Shown: in pieces, positions 10,718 through 21,168 of the stretch
Layout of the letters: every line of letters begins with the position of its first letter
Position numbering within the stretch: position 1 is the stretch's first letter
Position numbers and translations under genes: made by a program
From: Achromobacter spanius
Lineage (GTDB): Bacteria > Pseudomonadota > Gammaproteobacteria > Burkholderiales > Burkholderiaceae_B
DNA: 64,000 nucleotides
Direction of reading: 5' to 3'
Assembly (NCBI RefSeq): GCF_029637605.1
Contig: NZ_CP121261.1
Span: 2,294,001 to 2,358,000 of the forward strand
Notes under the pieces: model-generated
The model's database searches: none
Seen by the model: the letters and a program-made list of their open reading frames with translations, nothing else
Told to the model about the DNA's origin: nothing

Positions 10718-11425
10718 TTACTTGCCGCGTTTGGCGCCCGGGCCCGCGTCGATCTTGGCTTGCTGGGCTTGCAGCGAATCAATCTGGCGCTGCAAATCAC
10801 GCAGTTGCTGGCGCACGTCCTTTTGCTGGTCTGCCAGCGCCGTGGTTTCCTGGCGCGACTGCTCCTGACGCGCGGCCACCTGCTGTTCCTGCTGCATGCG
10901 CAATGCGCGGTCGGCTTGCAGCGTGCTGAGCTGGGCGCTGCGGCTGGCCAGCAGCTTTTCGGCATGCGCGTATTCGGCTTGCAGCTTGATGCGCTTGATG
11001 TCGACTTCGGCCAGCTCCGCCGACTGCGCGGCAAACGCGCGGTAAGTGGATTCGGCCTGCTTTTCGGACACGGTCTTCAGCACGCGCCAAAAATCTTTCT
11101 GCTGGAACAAGGCCACGTAATAGGTCAGGTCCTCGGGCTTGAACAGCAGGCTGGCGCCATACGTACCGTTATAGGCGGTGCGCAGTTCCGACACCTGGCG
11201 GCTTTGGATCAGCTCTTGCAATTCGGCCACCGTGGACGACGGCCGTGCGGGCGCGACCGGTGCGGCGGGCGGGGTCACCGGCGTGGCAGCGGCCTGCGGG
11301 TCTTCGACCTGCTTGACCGTGGGCCGCGGCGCTTCGGGCTGCGCGCTGGCGCACGCCGCCAAGCCGGACATCACCGTGCCTAACAGCGCCATGCGTGTGG
11401 CGGCACGGATAAATTGGACGTTCAT
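10718..11425 (-). CDS. DUF2968 family lipoprotein
   Basis: This 235-residue protein has a type II signal peptide with lipobox LAAC (lipid-modified Cys25). A proline/alanine-rich linker (about 30-65) and a DUF2968-like domain follow. The last 100 residues are Gln/Arg/Ala-rich and should form a coiled coil, for example RQQLRDLQRQIDSLQAQQA near the end. It is probably anchored to the outer membrane from the periplasmic face. Function is unknown; coiled-coil lipoproteins of this kind may have envelope-structural roles. It lies downstream of the sigma-54 regulator but 117 bases away, and has its own terminator. Confidence 0.83.
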   Translation of the reverse strand: MNVQFIRAATRMALLGTVMSGLAACASAQPEAPRPTVKQVEDPQAAATPVTPPAAPVAPARPSSTVAELQELIQSRQVSELRTAYNGTYGASLLFKPEDLTYYVALFQQKDFWRVLKTVSEKQAESTYRAFAAQSAELAEVDIKRIKLQAEYAHAEKLLASRSAQLSTLQADRALRMQQEQQVAARQEQSRQETTALADQQKDVRQQLRDLQRQIDSLQAQQAKIDAGPGAKRGK

Positions 11426-11542
11426 GCCTTCCCCAAAAAAATCGTTGCGGAACTATAGCAATTTATTTCGCTCACGGCTGATCCGCTTACATTAGCCGCT
11501 GGCGAATTGTCGCCCCCTAGGGGGCTTCCCCAATTGCAGCAA

Positions 11543-12955
11543 TCAAGATGCCTCGACGACCCCTTCCGCCGTTTCACCCTGGCCGCCGCCCAGATGCAGT
11601 TTTCGCATTTTTTCCCATAGCACCTTGCGGCTGATGCCCAGCGTGTTGGCGGTGTCCTGGCGGCGCCAGCCGTTGACGTCCAGGGCAGCCAGGATGCGGG
11701 CGCGCTCGGCGCGTTCGGCGTCAGTGAATACCGGCGGTTCGCACATCGCGCTGGTGGCGCCCAAGGCGCCCGCGGCACGCAGCGGCTCGGCAATCTGGTC
11801 AAAAATGCGCTCGATGCGGGCTTGGTCCCAGCTTTGGAATTGCCGGCGCATGATGGCCACGCGCTCAGCCACGTTGGACAGTTCACGCACATTGCCGGCG
11901 TATCGGGTGCGCGCCACGCGCTCCAGCAGCCAATCCGGTGGCTCGCCCTCACCGCCCATGCGCTCAAGCAATGCACGGAAAATGGCGACCTTTTCTTCGC
12001 CGCCGCGTTGTTCCAGGTTGGGGATGCGCAGTTCGATCACCGCCAGGCGGTAATAGAGATCCGCGCGGAATTCATCCTGGCCAACCAGCACGCGCAGGTC
12101 TTTGTTGGTGGCCGCGACCAGGCGGAAATCCACCGGAATTTCTACCGTCGAGCCCAGCCGCGTCACGGCGTTTTGCTCCAGCACGCGCAAAAGCTTGACC
12201 TGTTGATACAAGGGCAAGTCGCCGATTTCGTCCAGGAACAACGTGCCGCCATTCGCCTGTTCGAAATAGCCCTTGTGCGCGCCGACCGCGCCGGTGAACG
12301 CGCCCTTGGCGTGGCCGAAGAAATGCGCCTCAAACAGCCCTTCCGGAATGGCGCCGCAGTTCACAGCCACGAAGGGGCCGTCGGACCAGGCCGCGCGATC
12401 GTGCAGCAGCCGCGCAATGCGTTCCTTGCCCACGCCGGTTTCACCGTGGATCAGCGCGTTGCTGCGGCAATCGGCAAACATCTCGGCCTCGGCCAGCAGC
12501 GCCCGCATGGGCTCGGAAACGGCGATCAGCGGCTGCTCGCGCTTGGGCGCGGATCGATTGAACTGATCCAGCGTGCCCAACAGTTCATACAGCAGCTTGC
12601 GCAAGTCAGAGGTCGTGAACGACAACGGCAAGGTGTAGGAATATTCAGGCGGGTAATAGCGCGAATCGCGCCCTCGCGCCTCGGCCGACACCCATATCAC
12701 CGGCATGGCTTGGGCCGATAACCAGTCGTAGCCGCTGAAGCGGTTGTCGCCCATGACCGACACCGACACCAGGGCCACCGCGGGGCGCGTCGGGTCGCGC
12801 GGCGGCGGGAAAGCGGTGCCGGCATCCGCGCGCACCAGCGTCACGTCCATGCCGGCCAGGCAGCGTTCCGCGCGGCCGGCAATGTCGGACGTGCCTTCCC
12901 AGACATACACATCGAACTCGTCGCGAGCAAATTTTTGGGTCATCGCAGACACCAT
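11543..12955 (-). CDS. Sigma-54-dependent Fis-family transcriptional activator (tad locus)
   Basis: This 470-residue enhancer-binding protein has an N-terminal pseudo-receiver-like region (about 1-140), an AAA+ domain and a C-terminal Fis-type helix-turn-helix (about 435-457). The AAA+ core shows Walker A GETGVGKE (171-178), the sigma-54 contact loop GAFTGA (218-223) and Walker B LFLDEIGD (239-246). It therefore should activate sigma-54 promoters. Two starts, 12955 and 12943, are possible and neither has a clear ribosome site. It lies 37 bases behind tadG on the same strand, so it is likely the last gene of the tad operon and may control it. Targets are not known. Confidence 0.9.
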   Translation of the reverse strand: MVSAMTQKFARDEFDVYVWEGTSDIAGRAERCLAGMDVTLVRADAGTAFPPPRDPTRPAVALVSVSVMGDNRFSGYDWLSAQAMPVIWVSAEARGRDSRYYPPEYSYTLPLSFTTSDLRKLLYELLGTLDQFNRSAPKREQPLIAVSEPMRALLAEAEMFADCRSNALIHGETGVGKERIARLLHDRAAWSDGPFVAVNCGAIPEGLFEAHFFGHAKGAFTGAVGAHKGYFEQANGGTLFLDEIGDLPLYQQVKLLRVLEQNAVTRLGSTVEIPVDFRLVAATNKDLRVLVGQDEFRADLYYRLAVIELRIPNLEQRGGEEKVAIFRALLERMGGEGEPPDWLLERVARTRYAGNVRELSNVAERVAIMRRQFQSWDQARIERIFDQIAEPLRAAGALGATSAMCEPPVFTDAERAERARILAALDVNGWRRQDTANTLGISRKVLWEKMRKLHLGGGQGETAEGVVEAS

Positions 12956-12992
12956 GCCGACAAAGAAAGGGCGAAGTCCAAAAGCATCCTCA

Positions 12993-15089
12993 TCAGTACA
13001 CCAAGCGGGGTTGCCCGCAATCCACGGACAGCAGCGACACGTCGGTCTGACCCACGCTGACGCCCAGCGTGTCCAGCAGTTGCTGTAGCAAGGCCGACAG
13101 GGGCGCCAGCACGGGCTGCAACAGATTCACCACGATGGACAGCACCCCGCCCACCTGCGAACCGCCGTCCAGCGCCAGCGCCGCAACCGAATTGATGCGG
13201 CACTGGCGGATGGCGCTGGGCGTGATCGCCAGCGTGCAGACCAGGTCATTCACGGGCGCCACCAGCAGCGACGTGAGGATATTGCCCACCAGTTGCAGCG
13301 TGCCGCCCAGCACGCCCGTCAAGCCGCCCGTGGACAGCCGGTTGCCCAACTGATTCAGCGCGGCCGAGGACCACTGCATGTCGTTGAATACCTGCGTGAT
13401 CGACTTGCCGGCATTGTTGCCACCGCCGCCGACCAGGTTGGTGGCTAGCGCCGTGCGCTCCGCCGCGGTCAGCGGCGTACCGGCATTGACCAGATCACCC
13501 AGGATGCCGCCCACCACGGCGTCCGCCAGGTTCGAAGCCAAGCTGCCCAGATCAATGGACGTGGCGTTCACCGTCTGGGTGGACGGCGCGCCCGGCGGTT
13601 CCGTCAGCGTGACGGACACCGGCGCCGTGGAATTGAAGACCGGCAAGGTGACCTTGGCGGTCAGGGGCAGAATGCCCAGCACGTTCAACACCTGGTGGCG
13701 CTGGATGGCGCCAAACGAACTGGGCTGGCAGCTATTGGTCAGCGACACGAAATTCGCGGCAGTCTGATCGGTGCTGGAGGTCATGCCGGGAAAGCGCCCC
13801 AGGCAGATGCTGGCCGCCGACGCGGTCACCGCAATGGTGGCCTGATGCTCGGTCAGCGGCGCCTGGCACAGGTTGGTCAGCGTGCCGGTGGATTGCGCCA
13901 CATCGATGATGATGGGCAGGTCAACCCGTGTACCCAGGGTGTTTGCCAACAAGGGCCCCACCAGCGGAATGTTGCTGGTGTTCAAGCGCAGGTAGACGCG
14001 GATGCCCGCACTGGTGGCCTGGGTGCCGATACCGCCAATGGCCAGCGTGGGCGGTTCCACCACGCGCACCCGGGCGTCCACGCCCAGCAACGGCACGCTC
14101 AAACCCAGGTTGATCAGGTTCTCGCCATTAGCCACAACCAGCGCGGTTTCCAATAGATTGAGCGCGTTCACGTTCGCCGCCAGGGCGCCTGTGGCGTCTC
14201 CCCCCACCACCGACAGATCCAGCACGCCGCCATCGCCAAACAGCTTCACGGGCAGGTTCAGCGGCATTACCGCCAGCACCGTGTTGATGGCGTCGCTGAT
14301 CAGGCCGATGTCGGCCGCTGCCGTGCCGCTTTGGTTGACGACCGTCAGCGTGGCCTGCAGCAACTGCCCCAGGGTCAGGTTGTCGAGCGCCGCCAGTTCC
14401 GTCGGCGTGCCCACGCCGGTGGCTACCGACAGCGGCAGGCCCAGCGCCTGCAGCAGGCCCGACGGCGTAATGTTGACGCTGGCCAGGCCGGCCGCGTCCA
14501 GCACGTCCAATTGCGCGGGCGAGGCACCCACGGTCGACAGCAATTGCGACAGCAAGCCACCCCGTTCCAGGCGCAGCAAGCGCGAACCCACGGTGAATGC
14601 CGCCACAGGCTGCGTATTGGTGGCAACGGCGCTGACAGACACGGTCGTGCTCAACCCCAAGGTGCCGAACAGGCTGGCCAGTTCCTTGCGAATGGTCAGG
14701 CGCACGGCGTTGAGCGCTTCACCGCCCGCGGGGTCGAACACATGCATGCCGCTGGCGTCAGCGCGGGTGGAATCCCACAGCTTGCATTCCACCGTGACGT
14801 CGCCGGCTTCGAAGGTGTCAAAGATGTTGGGCAGGTTGGCCAGGGCGGATGTCTTGCCGGCCGCGCTGGCCCGCGTGCAATCCGCTGGGGACCCCATGCC
14901 CAGCACCTGAACCGCCGACAGCGCGGCCAGGTCCGCGGCCTTTTGCACTTCGCGCTTCATGTAGTAGCCGTAGCCCAGTTGCGCCACGCCCAGCATCGCC
15001 ACGCCCACCAGCACCGCGAATACGACGGCCACGGCCATGCTGCCGCGCTGGCGGGGCAGAGACGCACAACGATGAGGTCTGGCGGGCAT
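12993..15089 (-). CDS. TadG-like Flp pilus assembly protein
   Basis: This 698-residue protein begins [17 protein letters not shown], the TadE/TadG-type processed N-terminus with one membrane helix (about residues 16-38). The family-typical [20 protein letters not shown] follows. The long exported part is Ala/Leu/Gly/Thr-rich. It is thought to act as a minor pilin or envelope component of Flp pilus assembly. The ATG at 15089 is preceded by CAGGA. It is followed by the sigma-54 regulator and preceded by the DUF3613 gene in the leftward tad operon. The size is larger than many TadG proteins but within the variation of this type. Confidence 0.87.
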   Translation of the reverse strand: MPARPHRCASLPRQRGSMAVAVVFAVLVGVAMLGVAQLGYGYYMKREVQKAADLAALSAVQVLGMGSPADCTRASAAGKTSALANLPNIFDTFEAGDVTVECKLWDSTRADASGMHVFDPAGGEALNAVRLTIRKELASLFGTLGLSTTVSVSAVATNTQPVAAFTVGSRLLRLERGGLLSQLLSTVGASPAQLDVLDAAGLASVNITPSGLLQALGLPLSVATGVGTPTELAALDNLTLGQLLQATLTVVNQSGTAAADIGLISDAINTVLAVMPLNLPVKLFGDGGVLDLSVVGGDATGALAANVNALNLLETALVVANGENLINLGLSVPLLGVDARVRVVEPPTLAIGGIGTQATSAGIRVYLRLNTSNIPLVGPLLANTLGTRVDLPIIIDVAQSTGTLTNLCQAPLTEHQATIAVTASAASICLGRFPGMTSSTDQTAANFVSLTNSCQPSSFGAIQRHQVLNVLGILPLTAKVTLPVFNSTAPVSVTLTEPPGAPSTQTVNATSIDLGSLASNLADAVVGGILGDLVNAGTPLTAAERTALATNLVGGGGNNAGKSITQVFNDMQWSSAALNQLGNRLSTGGLTGVLGGTLQLVGNILTSLLVAPVNDLVCTLAITPSAIRQCRINSVAALALDGGSQVGGVLSIVVNLLQPVLAPLSALLQQLLDTLGVSVGQTDVSLLSVDCGQPRLVY

Positions 15090-15131
15090 GGGGCAATCCT
15101 GGACTGCAGCGGTGAGGAGGGTGGGCCGGGT

Positions 15132-15608
15132 TCAATTGGTGTTCTTGGTCTCTACGCGCTTTTGCAAAAATTCGGGGATCGGATGCGAAAAACTCTCCAG
15201 ATAGCGGTTCCAGGCGGCGGTGGACACCGGCCCCAGCACGGGCAGCATGTTCCCCGCGCGGCGGCCGTCGGCCTGCGCGGCCAACAAGCCGCGCGTGACG
15301 TCGCCAAACGCTTCCTCGGCCGGGGCGGCTGGCTGAGCGCCTTGGGCGGGCTGCGCGACTTGTGTGGAAGCGGCGGCGGATGCGGCCGGCTGCGGCATCG
15401 GCGTCTGCACCTGCTGCACCACCGGCCGCGCGGGCAGTTGCGCCTGCGGCAAGGCCTGGGCCGGCGCGGCAGCGGGCGGGCTGCTGGTCATGCCGCCGGT
15501 CAGCGGCGCGTTCGATTGCGCCTGGCTGGTCAACGGCGCCAAGGCCATCAGCGTGGTGGCCAGCGCGGCGGTCAGGACTTGCGAAGCGGAATAACGGGAG
15601 TCAGACAT
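15132..15608 (-). CDS. DUF3613 domain protein of the tad locus
   Basis: This 158-residue secreted or periplasmic protein has a cleavable signal peptide (about 1-31, ending SQAQS). A long Ala/Pro/Gln-rich linker precedes a conserved C-terminal block FGDVTRGLLAAQADGRRAGN then PVLGPVSTAAWNRYL. This block matches DUF3613, a family found in betaproteobacterial tad operons. Its role in the pilus is unknown. The ATG at 15608 is supported by AGGAAG upstream. It sits between tadD and tadG. Confidence 0.8.
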   Translation of the reverse strand: MSDSRYSASQVLTAALATTLMALAPLTSQAQSNAPLTGGMTSSPPAAAPAQALPQAQLPARPVVQQVQTPMPQPAASAAASTQVAQPAQGAQPAAPAEEAFGDVTRGLLAAQADGRRAGNMLPVLGPVSTAAWNRYLESFSHPIPEFLQKRVETKNTN

Positions 15609-15629
15609 GGATCTCTTCCTGAATTCGGG

Positions 15630-16505
15630 TTAGCGCACGATGGGTCCATTGCCCAGGCCTTCCATCAACGGACTCATCACCGGCATGATCATGCCGCCGC
15701 CGCTCGACACGCGGGTCGCCGATGCATCGGCCGCCACGGGCACCGGCATCGGCGCACGCTGCGCGCGAATGTCGGAGGCCATGCGCAGTACCTGGTTGCG
15801 TGCCTCGTCGGTGAGCTTGGCCTGGTCCATCAGCCGCTGCGCACGCACGGGCTCTCCCTCCACCAGCAGCAACACCGCCAGATTGGCCAGCACCTTGCCG
15901 TTGTCGGGCGCAAGCTCGGCCGCCTGCCCCAAGGGCACACGCGCGCCTGCCGGATCCCCGGCGCGCAACCTCGCATAGCCCAGGTCCCCCAGAATGCGCG
16001 CATCCATCGGCGACAACTTCGCCGCGCGCGCAAAGTCATCGGCGGCCTGGTCGAATTGACCGCGCGATCCGGCGATCAAGCCCAGGCCATGCCAGCCATC
16101 GGCCGCCTGATCGGTGCCAAGCAGCGCGCGATACGCCTGTTCGCTCAGCACCATCTGACCGGTCTGGCGCAAGGCTTCCGCCCGCAGCACCGACACGCGT
16201 GCATCGTTGCCGAACCGTTGTTGATAGGCGTCGATATACGCCAGCGACGCGAAATAGCGCTCTTGGCGCTGCGCTTCGGAAATCAGAGACAGCATCATCT
16301 CGGGTTCTTTGGGGCGGCCCTTGGCATCGCCCTCTTCTTCCTTCTGCCGCGCCAGCGCCTGTTCCTGCTGTTGCTGCTGGATAAGCTGCCAGGCCGACTC
16401 CGCGCTATTGGTCTTGCATCCGGTCAACCCCGCGCCGGCAGCCGCCGTGGCCGCCACCAGGGCCCACCGCAAGACGCGCGCCTTGCTGTTGATTACGCCA
16501 GCCAT
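15630..16505 (-). CDS. tadD: TadD, TPR lipoprotein of Flp pilus assembly
   Basis: This 291-residue outer-membrane-type lipoprotein has lipobox LTGC (Cys30) and tetratricopeptide repeats covering roughly residues 85-225. TadD proteins act as pilotin-like or assembly factors for the Flp secretin. A Gln/Glu/Lys-rich stretch at about 40-60 precedes the repeats. The start overlaps the tadC stop (TAATG, one shared base), indicating coupled translation. It fits its position between tadC and tadG exactly. Confidence 0.9.
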   Translation of the reverse strand: MAGVINSKARVLRWALVAATAAAGAGLTGCKTNSAESAWQLIQQQQQEQALARQKEEEGDAKGRPKEPEMMLSLISEAQRQERYFASLAYIDAYQQRFGNDARVSVLRAEALRQTGQMVLSEQAYRALLGTDQAADGWHGLGLIAGSRGQFDQAADDFARAAKLSPMDARILGDLGYARLRAGDPAGARVPLGQAAELAPDNGKVLANLAVLLLVEGEPVRAQRLMDQAKLTDEARNQVLRMASDIRAQRAPMPVPVAADASATRVSSGGGMIMPVMSPLMEGLGNGPIVR

Positions 16506-17512
16506 TACATCCCCCCCATGCGCGACATGCCGCGCAATACCGCGATGAACCCCGCCCCGCCCGTCACGATCAACAGCGCGGGCAGCAAGGTCACGATCAT
16601 GACCCCCGTCATCTTGACGGTGGTCTTGCCGACCTTTTCCTTCAACTCCAGCCTGCGCTTGTCGCGCAGACGCTCGCCAAACCGATTCAAGGGCTCTTGC
16701 ACCGCGCCGCCGTGCTGGTCCACCTGCGCAATCAAGCGGCAGATGGCCGACAGGTCGTCGTTGTCAAAGCCCGAAGCCAGCCGCGCCAGCGATTGCTCGC
16801 GGCTACGCCCGCGCACATGCAGTTCGGACGCCAGCCGCAGCTCATGCGACAGCACCGGCAGCACCTGCGCGAATTCCTTGATCAGCACCTGCATGCTTTG
16901 ATCAATGGACAGCCCCACCCCTTGCAGCAAGCGCAACAGGTCGATCAGCAGCGGCAGCTCGTCGCTGGCCATCCGCTTGCGGCGCGACAGGCGCCGGCTG
17001 ACCACCCACTTGGGCAGCATGTAGCCGATGGCGAAGCCGAAGAAGGCGGCGATGAGGCCGCCCATCGGGGAATCAATCCACTGCTTCTGCTGGTTGAGCA
17101 GCACCGCCGCGATGGGCAGCACGATGGCCAGGCCAAAGCGCGCCGCCACAAAGCGCGACCGCGCGGTGCCGGCATTCGCATAACCGGCCATGTCGACCAT
17201 CTTGCGGTCTTCGGCGGCCAGCAGCGTGTCGGCCAGGCGGCCTTCGCTCAAGCGTTTGCCGAACGCGTCGGCGGCGCGGGTGGCCGATGAAAACCGCCCT
17301 TCGCCCGGGTCAGCGGGAATCATCGTCGCCGTCGCGCCAGGGTTCTGCCGCGTTGCCAGTGCCTGGTCGATCACCTGGCGGCTGCGGTCCTGCCCGCGCA
17401 GGCGCCGCGCCATGCCGATGCCCAGCACCAACAGCGCGGCGGCCACCAGCATCAGCGCCGCCGCCAGCACGGTTGAGGCATTCCAGGATTGCAGCATTTC
17501 CATCGTCGCCAT
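16505..17512 (-). CDS. tadC: TadC, type II/IV secretion F-family inner-membrane protein
   Basis: This 335-residue polytopic inner-membrane protein carries the GspF/T2SSF domain (about 170-310: ELPLLIDLLRLLQGVGLSID then LARLASGFDNDDLSAICRLI). Hydrophobic segments lie at the N-terminus, near 110-160 and at the C-terminus. TadC pairs with TadB to form the platform on which TadA drives pilus assembly. It is separated from tadB by three bases and overlaps tadD by one. Confidence 0.93.
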   Translation of the reverse strand: MATMEMLQSWNASTVLAAALMLVAAALLVLGIGMARRLRGQDRSRQVIDQALATRQNPGATATMIPADPGEGRFSSATRAADAFGKRLSEGRLADTLLAAEDRKMVDMAGYANAGTARSRFVAARFGLAIVLPIAAVLLNQQKQWIDSPMGGLIAAFFGFAIGYMLPKWVVSRRLSRRKRMASDELPLLIDLLRLLQGVGLSIDQSMQVLIKEFAQVLPVLSHELRLASELHVRGRSREQSLARLASGFDNDDLSAICRLIAQVDQHGGAVQEPLNRFGERLRDKRRLELKEKVGKTTVKMTGVMIVTLLPALLIVTGGAGFIAVLRGMSRMGGM

Positions 17513-17515
17513 CCC

Positions 17516-18439
17516 TTAAATTGACTTGGCCATGCGATACAGCCAATAGCAGCCGCCAATCTGCAACACCACTGCGGTCAGCAGCATCTTGAAGCCCAGC
17601 GGGTCTTCCCACAGCCCCATGAAGAGCTTGTTGTTCGCCATCATGATGAAGCCGGCAATGCCCACCGGCAGCAAGGCCAGGATCCAGGCGGACAAGCGCA
17701 CCTCGGCGGAACTGGCGGTCAATTCGTTGCGGGCCTGCGCCACGTCCCGCATGAAGGCGGCCATGCGTTCCAGCACCTGGTCGCTACGACCGCCGAACCG
17801 CATCGCCAGCGACACCACGGCAGCCACCATGTACAACTCTTTCAAGCCATACATGCGCGACACCTGCACCAGCGCCGCATCCAGCTCCTTGGCCGACCGG
17901 CTCAGGCTGGCCGCCGTTTCCACCACTTCCAGCAAGGGCTGGTCGGTTGACGCCGCGGCCGTCTGGAATGCAGCGCCCATGCTGTTGCCGATGGTGATCA
18001 GGCGCACGATGTTGTCCAGGAAGGCGGGCAGTTGCGAGATCATTCGGCGGCGGCGTTTGTCGGCGCGCAGCCAGAGCAGGAAGTACGTCAGCACGGCCAG
18101 CATGATGAACGACACCACGCCGGACAAGGGCCCGAGAAACACCCAGGCCAGCACCGCGCCCGCCACCACGGGAATGGAGATCCGCAGATAGAAGCCCACG
18201 CTTTGACGCACGCCCGCCAGCAGCAGCAGGCGGTCCCAACTGGAGAACCCGCTGCGCATCGCGCGCCCGCCTTCGGCGAACGGCGCCGCTTCGGGCGCTT
18301 CGCGGCCCCGTTTGAGCTGGTTGTCCAGGAACGCGGAACTGGCGGCGCGGCGCGCGCCGCTATTGGCATGGCGCCACAGCAGCACCGCGCCGGAAGCCAG
18401 CACCAACGCCAACGCGCCCAGGATCAAAGCGTCTTGCAT
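17516..18439 (-). CDS. tadB: TadB, type II/IV secretion F-family inner-membrane protein
   Basis: This 307-residue protein has the T2SSF domain (about 150-280) and N-terminal, central and C-terminal membrane helices. The core motif LPAFLDNIVRLITIGNSMGA is visible. It is the second platform protein of the Flp pilus machine. Its ATG shares one base with the tadA stop (TGATG), so translation is coupled to tadA. Confidence 0.93.
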   Translation of the reverse strand: MQDALILGALALVLASGAVLLWRHANSGARRAASSAFLDNQLKRGREAPEAAPFAEGGRAMRSGFSSWDRLLLLAGVRQSVGFYLRISIPVVAGAVLAWVFLGPLSGVVSFIMLAVLTYFLLWLRADKRRRRMISQLPAFLDNIVRLITIGNSMGAAFQTAAASTDQPLLEVVETAASLSRSAKELDAALVQVSRMYGLKELYMVAAVVSLAMRFGGRSDQVLERMAAFMRDVAQARNELTASSAEVRLSAWILALLPVGIAGFIMMANNKLFMGLWEDPLGFKMLLTAVVLQIGGCYWLYRMAKSI

Positions 18440-19797
18440 CAGCGCCTCCGGCTCCAGAATCCGCCGCCGCCGTCGTTGTCGCCGGGCGGAGGGTCATTGA
18501 CGCGCGCGTCGTTGCGCAGCTTTGCCAGCTTGGGCGTGTGCGGATGGATGCCCAGCCAGTTCCAGCGGTCCTTCTCTTCGCCCTCGGGCGTGGTGAAGGT
18601 TTCGTGGCGGTACAGCTCTTGCGTCGAGATGACGTTGTCGCCCATGCCGGTGACCTCGGTCACCGACAGCACGCGGCGCTTGCCGTTGGACAGGCGACCG
18701 ATCTGCACAATGAAGTCCAGCGCGCTGGCGATCTGGCGGCGCAGGCTGTCCTCACTACCCTGAAAGCCCGCGAAGCCCGCCAGCATTTCAATGCGGTACA
18801 GGCATTCACGCGGTGAGTTGGCGTGGATGGTGGCCATGGAACCTTCGTGGCCGGTGTTCATGGCTTGCAGCATGTCCATGACTTCGGCGCCGCGAACTTC
18901 GCCCACCACCACGCGGTCAGGCCGCATTCGCAGGCTGTTGCGGATCAGCTCGCGGATGCTGACCGCGCCGCTGCCGTCAAAGCCGCCCTGGCGCGATTCC
19001 AGCCGCACCACGTGCGGATGGTTCAGCGACAGTTCGGCGGTGTCTTCCACCGTCACCACGCGTTCCGTTTCCGGAATGAAAAACGCCAGCGCGTTCAACA
19101 GCGAGGTCTTGCCCGAGCTGGTGCCGCCCGACACCAGCACGTTGCAGCGGTTCTTCACCGCTTCGTGCAGCAGCCGGTAGATGTCTTCGTCAAAGGTGCC
19201 CAGCGTCAGCAGGTCGGCGGGCTTGAGCGGATCCTGGCGGAACTTGCGGATGGACACCATCGGGCCATCGACGGCCAGCGGTTCAATCACCACGTTCAGG
19301 CGGCCACCGTCGGGCAAGCGCGCATCCACCATGGGGCTGGACTCGTCCAGCCGCCGGCCGATGGGCGCGAGGATGCGGCGCACGATGCGCAACACATGCT
19401 GGTTGTCGGTGAAGCGCAGCGTCTCGCGGGCCAGCACCCCGCGCCGCGACACGAACACGTTGTCATAGCCGTTGATCAAAATGTCTTCAACGGCCGGGTC
19501 TGCCAGCAGATCTTCCAGCGGGCCAAGGCCCGCCAATTCCTTGGTCAGCGCCTCGGCAATCTGGCGCATCTCGCCTTCGTTGATCGGTACGCGGCGCAAG
19601 CGCACGAAGCTGGCGACTTCGATGTCGACGAATTCCTGGATCGCCGAGCGCGCCCAGCGGCCGAACTCGGCCCCCAGCTCCTCGATACGGGAAAGCAGGT
19701 GTTCGTACGCCGCCGTCTTGACTTCCTGAAACCGGTTCGACGAGGCAAAGCCCTTGTCGCCGTCACCGCCGAATTCTATGGTCGCTGTCATGATCAT
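18439..19797 (-). CDS. tadA: TadA/CpaF, pilus assembly ATPase
   Basis: This 452-residue GspE-type secretion ATPase powers Flp pilus assembly. Visible are the CpaF signature GPLEDLLADPAVEDILING (about 92-110), Walker A GGTSSGKT (224-231), and the Walker B region RPDRVVVGEVRGAEVMDMLQ. The length is typical for TadA. Two in-frame ATGs, at 19797 and 19791, are equally plausible starts, with little ribosome-site support. It lies 34 bases downstream of tadZ in the same operon. Confidence 0.95.
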   Translation of the reverse strand: MIMTATIEFGGDGDKGFASSNRFQEVKTAAYEHLLSRIEELGAEFGRWARSAIQEFVDIEVASFVRLRRVPINEGEMRQIAEALTKELAGLGPLEDLLADPAVEDILINGYDNVFVSRRGVLARETLRFTDNQHVLRIVRRILAPIGRRLDESSPMVDARLPDGGRLNVVIEPLAVDGPMVSIRKFRQDPLKPADLLTLGTFDEDIYRLLHEAVKNRCNVLVSGGTSSGKTSLLNALAFFIPETERVVTVEDTAELSLNHPHVVRLESRQGGFDGSGAVSIRELIRNSLRMRPDRVVVGEVRGAEVMDMLQAMNTGHEGSMATIHANSPRECLYRIEMLAGFAGFQGSEDSLRRQIASALDFIVQIGRLSNGKRRVLSVTEVTGMGDNVISTQELYRHETFTTPEGEEKDRWNWLGIHPHTPKLAKLRNDARVNDPPPGDNDGGGGFWSRRR

Positions 19798-19831
19798 GTC
19801 GGATTCCGCCGCCGTCCCGTGAATCTTGCCG

Positions 19832-21163
19832 TTAACCGACGATCATGCGGCGGTGCACGCCGGGCAGCCACGTGGCCAGCCAGCTTGCCCGCCCGCCGGG
19901 CGTGTTTTCTTCCGCGCTGAGTTTTTCCGCCAGGGTCTGCACCGCGCGCACATACACGTCGCGCTCGGCCTCCTCGTGCAGCAGGTGGCCCTGGTTCGTG
20001 CAGACCATCAGGGCCAGCGTGCGATCGGGCAAGGTGCCCACCAGGTCCAGCTGAAAACGGTCCGCGATCTGCTGCGCGGTCATGCCGTAGCGCTCGTCGT
20101 AGCGGTTGACGATCAGGCCAAGGCTGCGGCGGTCCACGTGCATTTGCTCAAGCTCTTGCAGCAGGCCGGCCAGCGACACCAGCGCTCCGACGCTTTGGTC
20201 GGTCACGATCCAGTTCTGTTGAGACGAACGCGCCAACCCCGCCACGAACTCCGGGTTCGTGAAGCCGCCCGCATCCGCTACGACCACGCCGAAGTGTTGG
20301 CGCATGCGCTCGAACACCAGCAGGGAGTCGGACTGCGAGACGTCGCGCATTTGAGCCAGGTCGCGCGGCAATGCCAGCACGCTCAGGCCGTTGGCGGTGT
20401 GCGCCATCGCCGAGCCCAACAAGGTGGAATCGAGCCGGCGCAGGTTGCGCGCGGCTTCCGCAAAATCAAAGTCGCTGCCGATATTCAGGTAGAGCTGGCA
20501 ATCGCCCACGGGCCAGCCCAGGTCCATCAAGGCCACGCGGCTAGCCAGCGGCAGCATGGCGCCCGTTTGCTCGGCCGGCTTGGCGGGCTTGCCGCCGTTG
20601 GCCGAGGTGCGCGTGGCATGCATCTGCTTCAAGCGGTCTTGCACCATACCCGCCAAATGCACGGCCAGCGTACTGGTACCCACGCCGGGGCGCGCGCCCA
20701 GCAGCAACACACTGCGGCGTGATCCATCCATGCGGCCGCCGCCCGCCGGCACATCCAGCAGGCGCAGCACGACGTCTTTCACTTCCTCGGGGGCAACGGT
20801 GGGGTCGACGAAATCGCTGACGCCCGCACGCAGCGCGGCGATGGCGCCTTCAGGCTGGCTCAGCAAGCCCACCGCCACGCGCGGCACGGTGGGCGCAATG
20901 CGCGCCAACACACGCGCCAGCTCCGCCGACTTGAACAGCTTGCCCGGTTCGTCTTCGCTTAGCGTGAAGTCCAGGAACACCACCTGCGGTGCAATCTCGG
21001 TCAAACGCCGCGCCAGCTCTTCGATGCCCGGGGTTTCCTGGGTCAACATACCCATGTCTCCCAAGGCCTGTCCAAGCTGCGCGGCTACACCATCGCCTTT
21101 TGAGCAAAACAGGAACCGCTTCCCGTTTTGCAGGCCAACCCACTCGCTGGCATGTGTCTTCAT
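19832..21163 (-). CDS. tadZ: TadZ/CpaE-like pilus localisation protein
   Basis: This protein of about 443 residues has an N-terminal response-regulator-like domain (about 15-125) and a C-terminal MinD/ParA-like domain. The P-loop reads GARPGVGTST (about 156-165), so the signature lysine and the nucleotide-binding lysine of KGGVGKT are replaced by Arg and Thr. Degenerate P-loops are known in the TadZ family, which positions the pilus machine at the pole. The start may be the ATG at 21163, preceded by GGTGAG, or a GTG at 21172 overlapping the cpaC stop. Confidence 0.9.
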   Translation of the reverse strand: MKTHASEWVGLQNGKRFLFCSKGDGVAAQLGQALGDMGMLTQETPGIEELARRLTEIAPQVVFLDFTLSEDEPGKLFKSAELARVLARIAPTVPRVAVGLLSQPEGAIAALRAGVSDFVDPTVAPEEVKDVVLRLLDVPAGGGRMDGSRRSVLLLGARPGVGTSTLAVHLAGMVQDRLKQMHATRTSANGGKPAKPAEQTGAMLPLASRVALMDLGWPVGDCQLYLNIGSDFDFAEAARNLRRLDSTLLGSAMAHTANGLSVLALPRDLAQMRDVSQSDSLLVFERMRQHFGVVVADAGGFTNPEFVAGLARSSQQNWIVTDQSVGALVSLAGLLQELEQMHVDRRSLGLIVNRYDERYGMTAQQIADRFQLDLVGTLPDRTLALMVCTNQGHLLHEEAERDVYVRAVQTLAEKLSAEENTPGGRASWLATWLPGVHRRMIVG

Positions 21164-21168
21164 ATTAC

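Noticed and set aside
14331..16901. 856-codon plus-strand open frame across tadG, DUF3613, tadD and tadC
   Set aside because: Composition is dominated by Arg, Gln, His and Gly, as in other shadows here, and it runs antisense to four well-supported genes.
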